A stretch of DNA of 64,000 bases from Manduca sexta (GCF_014839805.1 NC_051116.1:3825556-3889555), one strand, 5' to 3'. Shown: positions 13,001 through 19,240, numbered from the stretch's first letter. Numbers and translations are program-made. The notes: generated by a model not told the origin, from the sequence alone.

Positions 13001-14575
13001 GCCGCTGCAGCCTCCGCCGGGAATCCTCCTGCGAAACAATTGAAAGTTATAACGAAAGACTCGAACTGCGAGTAACTTTTAAAAGTAACAAAGTTACCAA
13101 CCTGCTGTTGTTGTTGCTCTGACTGAAAACAAATTTAAATGAATTATTAATGCTGGTTATAGTTCATATTTATATCAGCCCTGTATTATATACTGACCCA
13201 ATGCTGGGCACGGGCCTCCTCGACTACTGAGAGGGAATGGGCCTTAGTCGACCACGCTGGCCTAGTGCGGATTGGTAGACTTCACACACCCTCAAAAATT
13301 CCTATACAGAATTTTTCAGGTATGCAAAGTTTCCTCACGATGTTTTCCTTCACCGTCAAAGCAAGCGATAATTTACAAAAAATACAAACATTTTTTTTTA
13401 GAAAAGTCAGAGGTGTGTGCCCTTAGGATTTGAACCTGAGGACATTCGTCTCGGCAGTCCGTTCCACAACCAACTAGGCTCGCCGCTTTTTCATATAGTT
13501 CATATTTGATTCTCTGGATTAGCAGACCTATATATTTTAAACCTAGATTTTATTAGTATTAACAGTCATAACAAGAAAGGGGTAGGTAGACATGGATATG
13601 GTGTAATTATAATGTTTTCTTTTCTTGTGATATGGAGAGGCTTAACGCCAAAAAATCCATTCTAAAAGTGCGTGCGTTTTCAACAATTCGTTTCGTTATT
13701 AAAATATACAGACTTTGAATTGTTTGGCTTAAATCGAATTCAATAACTCACGATATAAAACCTTTAACGTGCTAGCAATATAATCGTGCCATTAGCCCCT
13801 TAAGTAAACAGTAATAATTAGTGTTTAATTTCAATGAGTTTAGACATTTTTATCATTTAATAGGAGTCAGAAGCTAAGGGTCCATATAACCCGATTCCTG
13901 CCGGCTTCACTTTTATAATTATTTAAAATCGAATTAGAATGATTTGCAGACCGCATTCATGCATATTAATACCTATGTATATGTCGGCTTCTCTTTTGGA
14001 AAATTTCATCTTTCGCCACTGATGGTGTAGTGAGGTTTAGAATAGGTTTAAATTATAAAAATAACTTTTGCTTACGGCTTATATAGGTCATATAGAAGAT
14101 AAATATTTTACAGGATAAAAAGGAGCCTTTAGTTCTCAGGACTAATGTAACTTGTTATTAGTGAAAGAATTTTCAAAATCGGTTCAATAGTTCCAGAGAT
14201 TAGGCCGAACAAACCTATAAACTTTTCTTTTTATAATATAAGTCACTAGTTAATAAATTAAAAACGTTATTCAATAGGTAACAATAACGAGTTATATTAA
14301 ACCCTTCTCTCATTCCCTTAGACCACTTCACTGAACTGCCGTTTGATTGAAAAATTTCCCTAAACGATATTGCATTTCTGGCTATAGGCTTTACAGCCAT
14401 TGTTTAAGTTTTAAAAAATAAAATTCACAAGTAAAATACTTTCAAAATCGATTCTGAAGTTCCAAAGATTAGCCCCTACAGGCCAATAAACAAATGTATA
14501 ATATTAGTAAAGATAACTTACCGATGCAACAATAACTACGGACAGGCAAATACAAAGTATTATTATGGACTTCAT
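1014..14575 (-). CDS. Symmetric micro-exon gene for a secreted Tyr-rich protein (22 exons seen)
   Basis: I do not recognise this gene. Twenty-two exons were found by reading AG/GT boundaries on the minus strand; together they give one open frame of 310 codons. All exons are multiples of 3 and all introns are phase 0. Order: signal peptide (exon 1), SEQQQQQ (2), basic/Leu exon (3), acidic exon (4), 76-residue Asp/Arg/Ser block (5), then 17 exons of 12-60 nt encoding a Tyr-rich tail (6-22) with about 69 Tyr in 187 residues, many Asp, Asn, Lys, Gly and Ser, and no Cys. Exons 11-22 alternate long (36-60 nt) and short (12-24 nt). The protein should be secreted. Tyr richness suggests a structural or glue protein (silk, cuticle, eggshell, gland secretion) hardened through Tyr/DOPA chemistry, but that is inference. 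Introns carry SINEs and MITEs. The 3' end is not certain; no stop follows exon 22 in a clear exon. The phase regularity makes chance implausible. Confidence 0.88.
1121..1177 (-). CDS. Exon 21 (57 nt): YYPRSNSRDDAHYYNSYDQ
   Basis: Acceptor ttttttgtag, donor gtaagt, phase 0. Long-type module with the YYPRS start, central Asp-Asp and YDQ end seen in exon 15. Confidence 0.88.
1232..1437. mobile_element. Small MITE in intron 20 of the Tyr-rich gene
   Basis: Imperfect inverted ends of about 40 bp: the left end reads GGGAGCCCTATTCCGCC and then CAAATCCGTCTTTTT; the right end, reversed, reads AGGGGGCCTTATTCCGTC and then CAAATCCGTCTTTTT. About 206 bp with no coding capacity. The target duplication is unclear. 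Confidence 0.7.
1585..1602 (-). CDS. Exon 20 (18 nt): YYKYKP
   Basis: Acceptor ttttccag, donor gtaaat, phase 0. Short-type exon separated from exon 19 by only 71 nt. Confidence 0.83.
1674..1718 (-). CDS. Exon 19 (45 nt): YYPQGRDDGYYNYDN
   Basis: Acceptor ttttcag, donor gtacgt, phase 0. Long-type module with Tyr-Tyr-Pro start and central Arg-Asp-Asp. Confidence 0.87.
1784..2053 (+). repeat. Rep-D copy
   Basis: Near full-length Rep-D with the GGGATATATTTTATATCCC start, the GGGATCAGCCTGTGTATATCC core and a 13-A tail, in intron 18 of the Tyr-rich gene. The A tail points to retroposition. Opposite in orientation to the host gene. Confidence 0.75.
2082..2099 (-). CDS. Exon 18 (18 nt): SYYKYK
   Basis: Acceptor aatttcag, donor gtgagt, phase 0. 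Short-type Tyr/Lys exon. Its donor lies about 28 bp from the A tail of a Rep-D copy in the next intron. Confidence 0.83.
2456..2491 (-). CDS. Exon 17 (36 nt): SYYPYYKGYYDS
   Basis: Acceptor ttttgcag, donor gtaagt, phase 0. Six Tyr in 12 residues. Confidence 0.87.
2531..2740 (+). repeat. Rep-G copy
   Basis: Contains the ACTGAACGGATTTG start and ends near CTTAAGCTAGT; same family as 7011-7185 and 57000-57268. Lies in the intron between exons 16 and 17. Confidence 0.65.
2901..2912 (-). CDS. Exon 16 (12 nt): YYGS
   Basis: Acceptor cattttacag, exon TAC TAC GGA TCG, donor gtacgt, phase 0. Only four codons. The alternation of long and short exons predicts a short one here, which supports it despite its size. 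Confidence 0.7.
3191..3510 (-). repeat. SINE-A copy, near full length
   Basis: Reverse-strand copy running from the CAGCCCTG tail end to the tRNA-like head (GGCTATCG...). Its head is about 30 bp from the donor of exon 15 of the Tyr-rich gene. Confidence 0.85.
3540..3599 (-). CDS. Exon 15 (60 nt): Tyr-rich module with PRSSNDD core
   Basis: Acceptor atatttacag, donor gtaagt, phase 0. Begins SYGYYPRSSNDD and ends KYYDQ. Seven Tyr in 20 residues. Closest kin is exon 21, which shares YYPRS, a central Asp-Asp and a YDQ end. Confidence 0.9.
3684..3707 (-). CDS. Exon 14 (24 nt): GYPDYSYK
   Basis: Acceptor tattttgcag, donor gtaaaa, phase 0. Short-type exon; an 84-nt intron leads to exon 15. Confidence 0.83.
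3912..4216 (-). repeat. Rep-C copy
   Basis: Near full-length, with T run (A tail of the reverse strand), GCTTTGAATGACGAGACGAG and the GAGAGACCTACCACC end. In the intron between exons 13 and 14. Confidence 0.8.
4390..4640. mobile_element. MITE with 38-bp inverted ends
   Basis: Left end TCGCACTCTTAATAAAATAA, right end mirrored with three mismatches over 38 bp (4390-4427 against 4603-4640). 251 bp in all, no ORF. It occupies the intron between exons 13 and 14 and stops 21 bp from exon 13. Confidence 0.8.
4662..4709 (-). CDS. Exon 13 (48 nt): SDNYGDHSYYKGNEYY
   Basis: Acceptor tgcttccag, donor gtaagt, phase 0. Long-type module exon. A MITE with 38-bp inverted ends sits in the next intron, with its edge about 21 bp from this donor. 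Confidence 0.87.
4797..4811 (-). CDS. Exon 12 (15 nt): YKYKS
   Basis: Acceptor ttcttttatag, donor gtgagta, phase 0. A five-codon micro-exon of the Tyr/Lys type. Confidence 0.8.
5578..5616 (-). CDS. Exon 11 (39 nt): NYYGHNDDYGYDY
   Basis: Acceptor tttatatacag, donor gtaagc, phase 0. Long-type module exon with central Asn-Asp-Asp; start of the strict long/short alternation. Confidence 0.87.
6020..6043 (-). CDS. Exon 10 (24 nt): YGDYSYYK
   Basis: Acceptor ttattatgtag, donor gtaaag, phase 0. Short-type exon, similar to exon 14 (GYPDYSYK). Only 82 nt of intron separate it from exon 9. Confidence 0.83.
6126..6146 (-). CDS. Exon 9 (21 nt): YYKYSKP
   Basis: Acceptor tttcatttcag, donor gtgagt, phase 0. 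Short-type Tyr/Lys exon ending in Pro, close kin of exon 20 (YYKYKP). Confidence 0.87.
6261..6320 (-). CDS. Exon 8 (60 nt): Tyr/Asn/His module
   Basis: Acceptor with a long T run (tttttttag), donor gtaagta, phase 0 both sides. Begins YSYPRSEYSDN and ends YNHNH; a long-type module exon sharing the Tyr-x-Tyr-Pro start with exons 7, 15 and 21. Confidence 0.88.
6467..6526 (-). repeat. 5'-truncated SINE-B tail with target duplication
   Basis: A (CA)n run followed by CATCACGCATTTATCCCCGA is the 3' end of SINE-B on the minus strand. It is flanked by TCGGGAGTCA at 6457-6466 and 6527-6536, a perfect 10-bp duplication, so the fragment inserted already truncated. Confidence 0.85.
7011..7185 (+). repeat. 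Rep-G copy
   Basis: ATATTATAAAACAAAGT start and GCAAGCAAAAGCTAATTC end; diverged. Confidence 0.6.
7252..7299 (-). CDS. Exon 7 (48 nt): YSYPYQDYKGYNSYNQ
   Basis: Acceptor tttgtttcag, donor gtgagt-like (gtgagttt), phase 0 both sides. Six Tyr in 16 residues. Confidence 0.87.
7396..7475 (+). repeat. Rep-F fragment
   Basis: Contains the TTTTATCGCG and CGTTTCGCAGACTTTGCAGC motifs shared with 23733-23830, 39655-39730 and (reversed) about 25000-25070. Confidence 0.55.
7852..8094 (+). repeat. Rep-H copies in tandem
   Basis: Repeats of the GTAGCACTCAG, TATTAGTAAAAATCGG and GCGCGTGAAACAAACAAACT motifs, ending CAGCTTTATATATTAGTATAG. Two partial units appear fused. Confidence 0.55.
8667..8684 (-). CDS. 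Exon 6 (18 nt): SYYGHS
   Basis: Acceptor tttctttcag, donor gtaagt, phase 0 both sides. First of the Tyr-rich micro-exons, after a 2.2 kb intron full of repeat remnants. Confidence 0.8.
8735..9065 (+). repeat. Diverged Rep-C copy
   Basis: Shares CTGGGTAGGTACCACC, CCGCTAAGCAGTAG and the CAGTGTAATTACT stretch with Rep-C but is interrupted and badly decayed. In the intron between exons 5 and 6. Confidence 0.5.
9128..9347 (+). repeat. Diverged Rep-D copy
   Basis: Shares TAGTGACCAGCACACAAAATG, AAAACCCGCCAT and GGATCAGCTTATGTATATCC with Rep-D. No open frame here looks real. Confidence 0.55.
9589..9690 (+). pseudogene. C-terminal relic of a LINE reverse transcriptase
   Basis: One frame reads TDDNIRTAGRDWMRKAQDRT and then ends at a stop after about 13 more codons. 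This matches the conserved end of many endonuclease/reverse-transcriptase LINE proteins, where W-x-D-D, a G-x-x-W-M and A-Q-D-R-x-x-W pattern occurs. The frame breaks just upstream, so it is dead. Followed by an A/G-rich tail. Family assignment (RTE-like) is from motif memory. Confidence 0.55.
9714..10429. other. Intronic sequence, no clear feature
   Basis: Within the 2.2 kb intron between exons 5 and 6. A short complementary pair, GTAGGCGTAGCGCAGA near 9906 and TCTGCGCTACACGATG near 9967, may be an old MITE. Nothing else recognised. Confidence 0.4.
10430..10828 (+). mobile_element. MITE-J copy
   Basis: Ends with GTAACGCAATGTCAAAATGA then CCCTG; same family as 18262-18650 but in the opposite orientation. 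Its right end is only about 85 bp from exon 5 of the Tyr-rich gene. Confidence 0.65.
10913..11140 (-). CDS. Exon 5 (228 nt): 76-residue Asp/Arg/Ser repeat block
   Basis: Acceptor atcattttag, donor gtaagta, phase 0 both sides. All 76 codons are open. The peptide is made of degenerate RDRSD-, DRRD- and KRDD-like units, with a His-containing start (SSHKHDHN) and two Tyr. At DNA level the repeats show as GTGATAGA/CGTGACAG-like units, suggesting growth by slippage or unequal exchange. The block is strongly but evenly charged, likely disordered, and unlike the Tyr-rich tail that follows. Confidence 0.9.
11478..11504 (-). CDS. Exon 4 (27 nt): LVDDRDDDD
   Basis: Acceptor ttgttttag, donor gtaagta, phase 0 both sides. 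Strongly acidic; it leads into the Asp/Arg block of exon 5. Confidence 0.85.
11569..11630 (+). repeat. SINE-B 3' fragment
   Basis: Contains GGCGAAAAGTGGGTGCCTCA and TTACGCCTCTGTCTGCCCCT. In the intron between exons 3 and 4. Confidence 0.65.
11825..12042 (-). repeat. SINE-B copy, diverged
   Basis: Starts TTTTATCCCCGAAGGGTTAG and ends in the degraded tRNA head (GATCGAATCAGAGG, then TACGCCACTGA). Confidence 0.65.
12415..12600 (-). repeat. Rep-L copy
   Basis: Inverted relative to 57720-57925, sharing GCCGTTGGTCCTGCGCCTGA, CAATACACAAGC (reversed) and the GCTGATCTCCGTTGAGACCG block. Confidence 0.6.
12990..13028 (-). CDS. Exon 3 (39 nt): EDSRRRLQRLSLQ
   Basis: Acceptor ttcgcag, donor gtaagt, phase 0 both sides. 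It encodes a basic, Leu-containing segment just after the signal peptide and poly-Gln. An Arg-rich stretch this close to the N terminus could be a processing site for a proprotein convertase, but this is a guess. Confidence 0.85.
13102..13122 (-). CDS. Exon 2 (21 nt): SEQQQQQ
   Basis: The acceptor reads ttttcag. The exon is TCA GAG CAA CAA CAA CAG CAG, phase 0 on both sides. The donor is gttggt, weaker than the other donors. A better-looking gtaact 4 nt further on would break the frame, so the first is preferred. As a symmetric exon with a weak donor it could be skipped. Confidence 0.75.
13175..13490 (-). repeat. SINE-A copy, near full length
   Basis: CAGCCCTGTATTATATACTG through to the tRNA-like head; one of the more complete copies. 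In the first intron of the Tyr-rich gene. Confidence 0.85.
13876..14040 (+). repeat. Rep-M copy
   Basis: AAGGGTCCATATAACCC start and TTTCATCTTTCGCCACTG end, shared with the Rep-C-interrupted copy at 48764-49140. Confidence 0.55.
14095..14240 (+). repeat. Rep-H copy
   Basis: Contains GTGAAAGAATTTTCAAAATC then GGTTCAATAGTTCC, ending in TATAATATAAGTCAC. Confidence 0.5.
14241..14400 (-). repeat. Repeat shared with 51773-51900
   Basis: On the minus strand it reads like a short peptide starting MAVKPIARNAISF; the other copy, in direct reading on plus, shares most of it (ARNAISF, FQSNG, SVKWSKGM). The common coding-like frame suggests a relic of a transposon protein, though I cannot name it. It lies 120 bp inside the gene from exon 1. 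Confidence 0.45.
14522..14575 (-). CDS. Exon 1: signal peptide of the Tyr-rich micro-exon gene
   Basis: ATG at 14575-14573 opens MKSIIILCICLSVVIVAS, 18 codons, then a donor reading gtaagttatc from 14521. It has a Lys after Met, a long hydrophobic core and V-A-S before the likely cleavage site, so the exon is almost exactly a secretory signal peptide. A TATA box lies 36-45 nt upstream, which supports this start. Confidence 0.9.
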
Positions 14576-14610
14576 ATTGCTTCTTGACGAAATCAGAATT
14601 GAGTCTACGG

Positions 14611-14620
14611 CCTTATATAC
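14611..14620 (-). promoter_or_regulatory. TATA box of the Tyr-rich micro-exon gene
   Basis: On the minus strand the sequence reads GTATATAAGG. A start site about 30 nt downstream would fall near 14588-14590, giving a 5' UTR of only about 13-15 nt before the ATG. TATA boxes with very short leaders are common in highly, tissue-specifically expressed insect structural genes. No clear initiator motif was found, so the exact start site is open. Confidence 0.75.
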
Positions 14621-14776
14621 AACTCTATTCCATGCATAATCGATATTAATCGATACATGGACGTATGAAATCGATTATCTAGAAAATTAAAAATACAATT
14701 AGTCGAATGTATTTGTTAATGGATTTATATTTGGCGGTTAAGTGTTGATGTCTTCTTCAGATATAATAATATCATT

Positions 14777-15093
14777 TTCTGGTGGTAGGATATATTTTAT
14801 ATCCACCCGTATAGCGACCACAGTACACAAGGTGTTAAAACCGTCATATCGGGCCACGTGAGTCGCGTTCCGGGATCAGCACAGGCTGATGATGATGATG
14901 ATGATCGACACAATTATGCCGGCCTGTTGGAACCAGATATACACAGGTATATCTGGTTCCAACAGGCCGGCATAATTGTGTCGATTGTCAAGGGGTAATC
15001 ATCTCTCATCAGTCGATATTCTATTGGACCCCACTCCACTTACCATTAGGTACAGTGGTGTCATTTTGCCATGAAAGTATTAAAAAAAAAACA
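14777..15093 (+). repeat. Rep-D copy carrying an internal inverted duplication
   Basis: Rep-D starts normally (GGATATATTTTATATCC), breaks at about 14885 into a (GAT)n run, continues with an inverted piece of itself (14904-14941) and then resumes in the normal direction to the A tail. It stands just upstream of the Tyr-rich gene promoter. Confidence 0.8.
14904..14985. repeat. Perfect 38-bp inverted repeat with 6-nt spacer
   Basis: Arms 14904-14941 and 14948-14985 are exact reverse complements (left arm starts ATCGACACAATTATGCC), separated by CACAGG. It could extrude as a long hairpin. It is made of Rep-D sequence, preceded by a GATGAT run. Confidence 0.95.
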
Positions 15094-15095
15094 GA

Positions 15096-15195
15096 TTAAA
15101 ATATTGTCTCACTGCTGGGAATAGGTCTTCTACACTGAGAGGGTTTAGGCTTAAGTCTAGCATACTAGGTTAGTGCGAGTTGGCAGAATCCACAG
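15096..15195 (-). repeat. SINE-A fragment
   Basis: Diverged tail part (CACTGCTGGGAATAGGTCTT, TAGTGCGAGTTGGCAGA). Confidence 0.55.
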
Positions 15196-15388
15196 GGAAG
15201 TAATGTGTAATATTTTGCTATTCCATTTAGTGTGGAGAGTGAGATTTAGCAGTGGTAAAGAAGTGTTCAGGCACCGCCATATTGTTTTCTGTTTCGTGCA
15301 AGAATTATTGACACATTTGCGTAGAATTACAGTATTATTAGCTGTGTGTGACGGGAGATCGGAGTTTATCCATCGTATTAATCCTAGA

Positions 15389-15637
15389 CAGCCTAAGTGG
15401 CGTAATTGTACTGCATGCGCGGTACGGCAGCGCTCTGCGGTGCTGGGTTCAAATCCCGAGTCGGGCAAAGTGATATTTGGGTTTTTCTGCTCGGTATCAG
15501 CCCGGAGTCTGGAATTTGTGCCCGATATGACGATAGGCCCTTATCACATCATGGGACGGAATACACTTGGCGAAAAGTGGGTGTCTTGGTTGCGCCTCTG
15601 CATACACCTTCGGAGATAAATGTGTGATGTGTCTTTT
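15389..15637 (+). repeat. SINE-B, near full-length sense copy
   Basis: tRNA-like head with box A-like TGGCGTAATTGT and box B GGTTCAAATCC (15446-15456), then the body (GGGCAAAGTGATATTTGGGT, CATCATGGGACGGAA) and a TGTGTGATGTG tail. The 148- and 73-codon frames here are shadows of the SINE. This is a good reference copy for the family. Confidence 0.88.
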
Positions 15638-15649
15638 GTTTTTTTGTTT

Positions 15650-16371
15650 GTGTAATAAATCTTATATGTTCACTGATCCGCAAAAATGATTTTGGAATTG
15701 CTTCTCTAATATCTATAACTTAAGACTTTAATATAGACATTTCGTTAGACTTAGGTGTACATTATTATAATTTTGTAATGCCTTAACTGTTATTTTATTA
15801 AAACATTTATCGGGCATGTGCGAATTGTGGTTACGCGTGGATAATTGCGACATAATGAGTTCCTTGTATTAATTAATGGGATTTAACACGTTAATGTAAC
15901 TTGATTATTGTTTTAAATTAGACACGCCTTTTTACGTAATATGCTTGAAGTCCTGACTTCGATTTCCTGTGCAGCCTCACCACAAAAATAATATATTTAC
16001 AGAAAATATACTAATATGCGCATTAAAAAACGTGCAAATCAAAATAGAAAGTATTTTACATTTGTGTTATACTATTTCATGGTAAATTGAGCAACCATTG
16101 CATACGCAACATTTTTGTATAATCTTCCCAATGCCCGCTCTATATATTCTTAGCACTCTGCATTTAAGCAAAGATTAAAGCATATCTAGTTCGCAGTCTT
16201 TATTCATTATGTAGACTAAGATATATGCGGTTATTGTTCTAGATTCTAAGAGTTAGCATGTGGCGTGGGCCAAACGATGCGATTTGGCACCCCCTATGAT
16301 ATTTTATTTACCAAGTAAGTTCATTGACTTCGTAGTCCGTACAATAGCGCTTTGAGTATCTTAACATTTAA
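15650..16371. other. No recognised feature
   Basis: AT-rich sequence without good exon structure or clear repeat ends. Confidence 0.4.
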
Positions 16372-16470
16372 ATACACGTCTTTTATTGCAGAAGGATAGG
16401 CAGAGACGCAACTAGTGATCCTTTTCGTGTGAATTTTATCTCGTGCGGGCATATCGCTATATCAGGCAAA
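16372..16470 (-). repeat. SINE-B fragment
   Basis: Diverged: GAAGGATAGGCAGAGACGCA, then CATATCGCTATATCAGGCA. Confidence 0.5.
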
Positions 16471-16569
16471 TTCTAGCGGACGTGGACTACGTTGATGCAT
16501 ACATACTCACGCCCTCTCCCATAGGGTTTGTTTTTGGTATCGAACCCCGCAGTCAATATGAGTGGAACT

Positions 16570-17090
16570 TGCAAATGGGATACTGGAATGCCCCGGCTTA
16601 CCGACTGCTGGATCCAGGAGGAAACTTGGGAGGGGATAGCTAGTAATTGTGGGGGAAGAAGGAATCCTCTTAGGATAGGAGGAGGGGAGAAGGCCAGGAA
16701 ATGTTCGGTAGCCACTTTAAACCTCAATGAGAATTGGTAACCATGTATACACATTTAATTGTGTGCCTAGGGCCAACAAATATCGTCCCGTACACGGGCG
16801 TACATTCCCAGGTCAGAAGCCCCCGCGCACCGAAGGATGCTCTCTGCATCAACGGCAACGTGAGGCCATTGCACACTGCCGTCCATCTCGGGGGTCAACA
16901 CAATGTGCGAGATGTGCACAACGTACACTAAGGACGGACGGCGCCCAGCCGCCCGCCGACGACTCCCCGATGGCTCATATTAGTCGCCTTTTACAACAGG
17001 CAGGGGATATCGTGGTGGGATTCTCCAAACGCCTCCATTTCACAGAGCGGAAGGGCATTCCTGACCTGCCCTTTTGGAGAAAATAAGATT
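16570..17090 (+). mobile_element. LINE 3' region (Rep-E plus GC-rich tail)
   Basis: Rep-E part (AGGAGGGGAGAAGGCCAGG, GAATTGGTAACCATG) followed by a GC-rich stretch ending TAGTCGCCTTTTACAACAGG and CCTGCCCTTTTGGAGAA. The AGTCGCCTTTTACGAC-like motif is familiar from the 3' region of lepidopteran non-LTR elements. No frame gives a recognisable protein. Confidence 0.5.
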
Positions 17091-17179
17091 AAGATTTCAC
17101 GCTAATATTGAGCATAATAAGTCAATATCAGTGCAAGACTTGGGATTTTAAGCATCCTAGACAAAAAATAATCAGTGTT

Positions 17180-17470
17180 ATTTTTTTATTGCTTTGTATG
17201 ATGAGAGGAGCTTTTCGTTCGCCTGATGGTAAGCGATACGACCGCCCATAAACAGTAGAAACACCATCCAACACCTTGAATTGCAAAGTATTGTTTTATA
17301 TTCCACTGCGCTTGCTATCCTGACACATGAGATGTAAAAGTCTTATTATGTACAGTAGTTCTATTGGCTGCAATGTCCTTCAAACACAACAGTGACTACA
17401 CACTGCTGCTTGGTGGCAGAAATAGATATTACGGTGGTACCTACCTGGGCACACATACAAGAGACCTACT
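17180..17470 (-). repeat. Rep-C copy
   Basis: T run, GCTTTGTATGATGAGAGGAG, ending AAGAGACCTACT. Near full length. Confidence 0.8.
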
Positions 17471-17486
17471 TTTTTCATTGATATAA

Positions 17487-17605
17487 AGGCCGGCATAATT
17501 GTGTCGACTGGCGAGAGGTGATGATCCTGTTAGTCGATCCGGATCTTACTCCACTTACTATCAGATGCAGTGCGGTCACTTTACTGAGTTCGTATAAATA
17601 AATAG
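17487..17605 (+). repeat. Rep-D 3' fragment
   Basis: GGCCGGCATAATTGTGTCGA to an ATAAATAAAT tail; 5'-truncated. Confidence 0.7.
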
Positions 17606-17945
17606 ATTGTCACTCGTAATCGTGATGACGGCCACAAAGCAGGACACAATAACGACAAAGCAAAGATATTAAATTATTTTCCGTCTCATTTTCTCCCGAC
17701 AGTTTTGTGTATTTACCTCTCGTTCGTTCATATTTGAATACCCGCTCGTCTCATAATTTAATCAACATGCATAGCATCATGTGTTACGGAATTTGTAGTA
17801 ATAATAGCATTCATCACGACTATAAGATGAGAGTAGGCAGAGGGAATTGAAAACCATCATGTTTTAGGAGGGTTCTGTATACAATTGGTTTATTTTTACA
17901 GACGATAAATTATTACGGATTATATTATATATAGGTATAAAATCT

Positions 17946-18165
17946 GGGCACGGGCCTCCTCTACTATTAAGAGGGATTAGGCCTTAGTCCTCCGCACTGG
18001 CCTAGTGCGGATTGGTAGACTTCACACACCCTCAAAATTCCTATAGATAACTTCTTAAGTATGCAGGTTTCCTTAGAAAAGTCAGAGGTGCGTGCTTTTG
18101 GGTTTTGAACCTGCGGACATTTGTCGTAGCATCTGTTCCTCACCCAAAAACGCTATCACCGATTA
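17946..18165 (-). repeat. SINE-A copy with internal deletion
   Basis: GGGCACGGGCCTCCTCTACT to the degraded head; the stretch between the GCAGGTTTCC motif and the TAGAAAAGTCAGAGG motif is missing. Confidence 0.75.
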
Positions 18166-18261
18166 TGAATTATAATATGATTTTTATAAAATATTTTTAT
18201 ATAGTATTTAGCAAGTCATTAATAAGCACTGTGTTGTTTTCTAATTTGTCTATATTTTGTT

Positions 18262-18650
18262 GAGTCATTTTGACATCGCGTTACTAAATGAAAGCACATA
18301 CCGACCTACTTGGAATTAACATTTTACAATAAGTTACTTGAGCCGTAGATGTGATATAAAAATGTGTAAGTTTCGAACAAAATAAATATTAATATAAAGT
18401 AATTTTAATTTTACGCGCCTTAAAGCCATACTGCTACCCTAAGACAATTCGTCGCAAAGGTTACATCATATTTTCACTCACGCACACGCCATATTCGCAT
18501 TAAACTACAAAATGATCAAAAAATCAAAAAACTAAAACCAGGATTTTTCGTGAAAATATTAGTCATTAATGGATGATTATTGCCACAATGTCAGTAAAGG
18601 TGAAGGCGAGTATGTGATTTCATTAACGCAATGTCGAAATGGCGCTGTAT
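18262..18650 (-). mobile_element. MITE-J copy with both inverted ends
   Basis: Left end GTCATTTTGACATCGCGTTA then CTAAATGAAAGCACATACC; the right end, reversed, reads GCCATTTCGACATTGCGTTA then ATGAAATCACATAC. About 389 bp. From other copies the tip consensus looks like CAGGGTCATTTTGACATTGC, which would suit a hAT-like element, but no 8-bp duplication was seen. Confidence 0.65.
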
Positions 18651-18859
18651 ACAGTAATGCTATATTTCACTTTGGAAAATTATTCAGATGGAGTCAACAG
18701 CAAGTCTAGTATATATGCGTTCCACACGTCGTCCGAACTCCTAAGGGGAATCCAATGCCGAGAAATGTTTGAACAATTCACACAAAGTGTTGCCCAACGT
18801 GGGACTTGGACATGTTACTTCCGATTTAAAGTTAGATCAGTATCTGTTGATCGATTTAG

Positions 18860-18995
18860 AATATAATGTTCTTACAATGCCCTGAGGAAAGTCGAAGGGC
18901 ACACACAGGAGGGCTTGGAAACAGCTGGTCATCGACTCCGTCAAGACGTCTCAAGGCTGACACGACCTTCAGTGATGTAGAGTGCAATCAAGAAG
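18860..18995 (+). repeat. Possible LINE 3' tail relic
   Basis: A frame reads RRAWKQLVIDSVKTSQG then stops, followed by an A/G-rich AAGAAGAAAGAAGA tail. Resembles the end of non-LTR element proteins; weak. Confidence 0.35.
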
Positions 18996-19082
18996 AAAGA
19001 AGATTATTCTTATAGTCGATTTCGTGCTATCCCAGCCGCTTACTATCTGTTAATGGTAAAAATAGGCCAATTGGAAGTTTGT

Positions 19083-19147
19083 AAGCATGATTATCTCTCG
19101 AAAGTCAACACAATTATGCCGGTCTGTTGGAACCGGATATACAAAAC
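19083..19147 (-). repeat. Rep-D fragment
   Basis: GATTATCTCTCGAAAGTCAA, then ACAATTATGCCGGTCTGTTGG. Confidence 0.65.
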
Positions 19148-19240
19148 CACTCAGAAGTAACAGGAATAATGTAGCTTCCTATTAGTAAAAGAATTTTCGA
19201 AATCGGTTGATTAGTTCAAAAGATGAGCCTCTACACTTCC
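19148..19240 (+). repeat. Rep-H fragment
   Basis: CACTCAGAAGTAACAGGAATA, TATTAGTAAAAGAATTTTCG; directly abuts the Rep-D fragment. Confidence 0.55.

Noticed and set aside
13093..13101. Alternative donor gtaact for exon 2
   Set aside because: It has a better consensus but gives phase 1, which no downstream exon matches.
15157..15627. Overlapping frames of 148, 103 and 73 codons on both strands
   Set aside because: They lie on a near full-length SINE-B and a SINE-A fragment; composition and position follow the repeats, not a gene.
16443..17086. Several overlapping frames in a GC-rich stretch
   Set aside because: The stretch is the 3' region of a LINE-like repeat (Rep-E); no recognisable domain in any frame.
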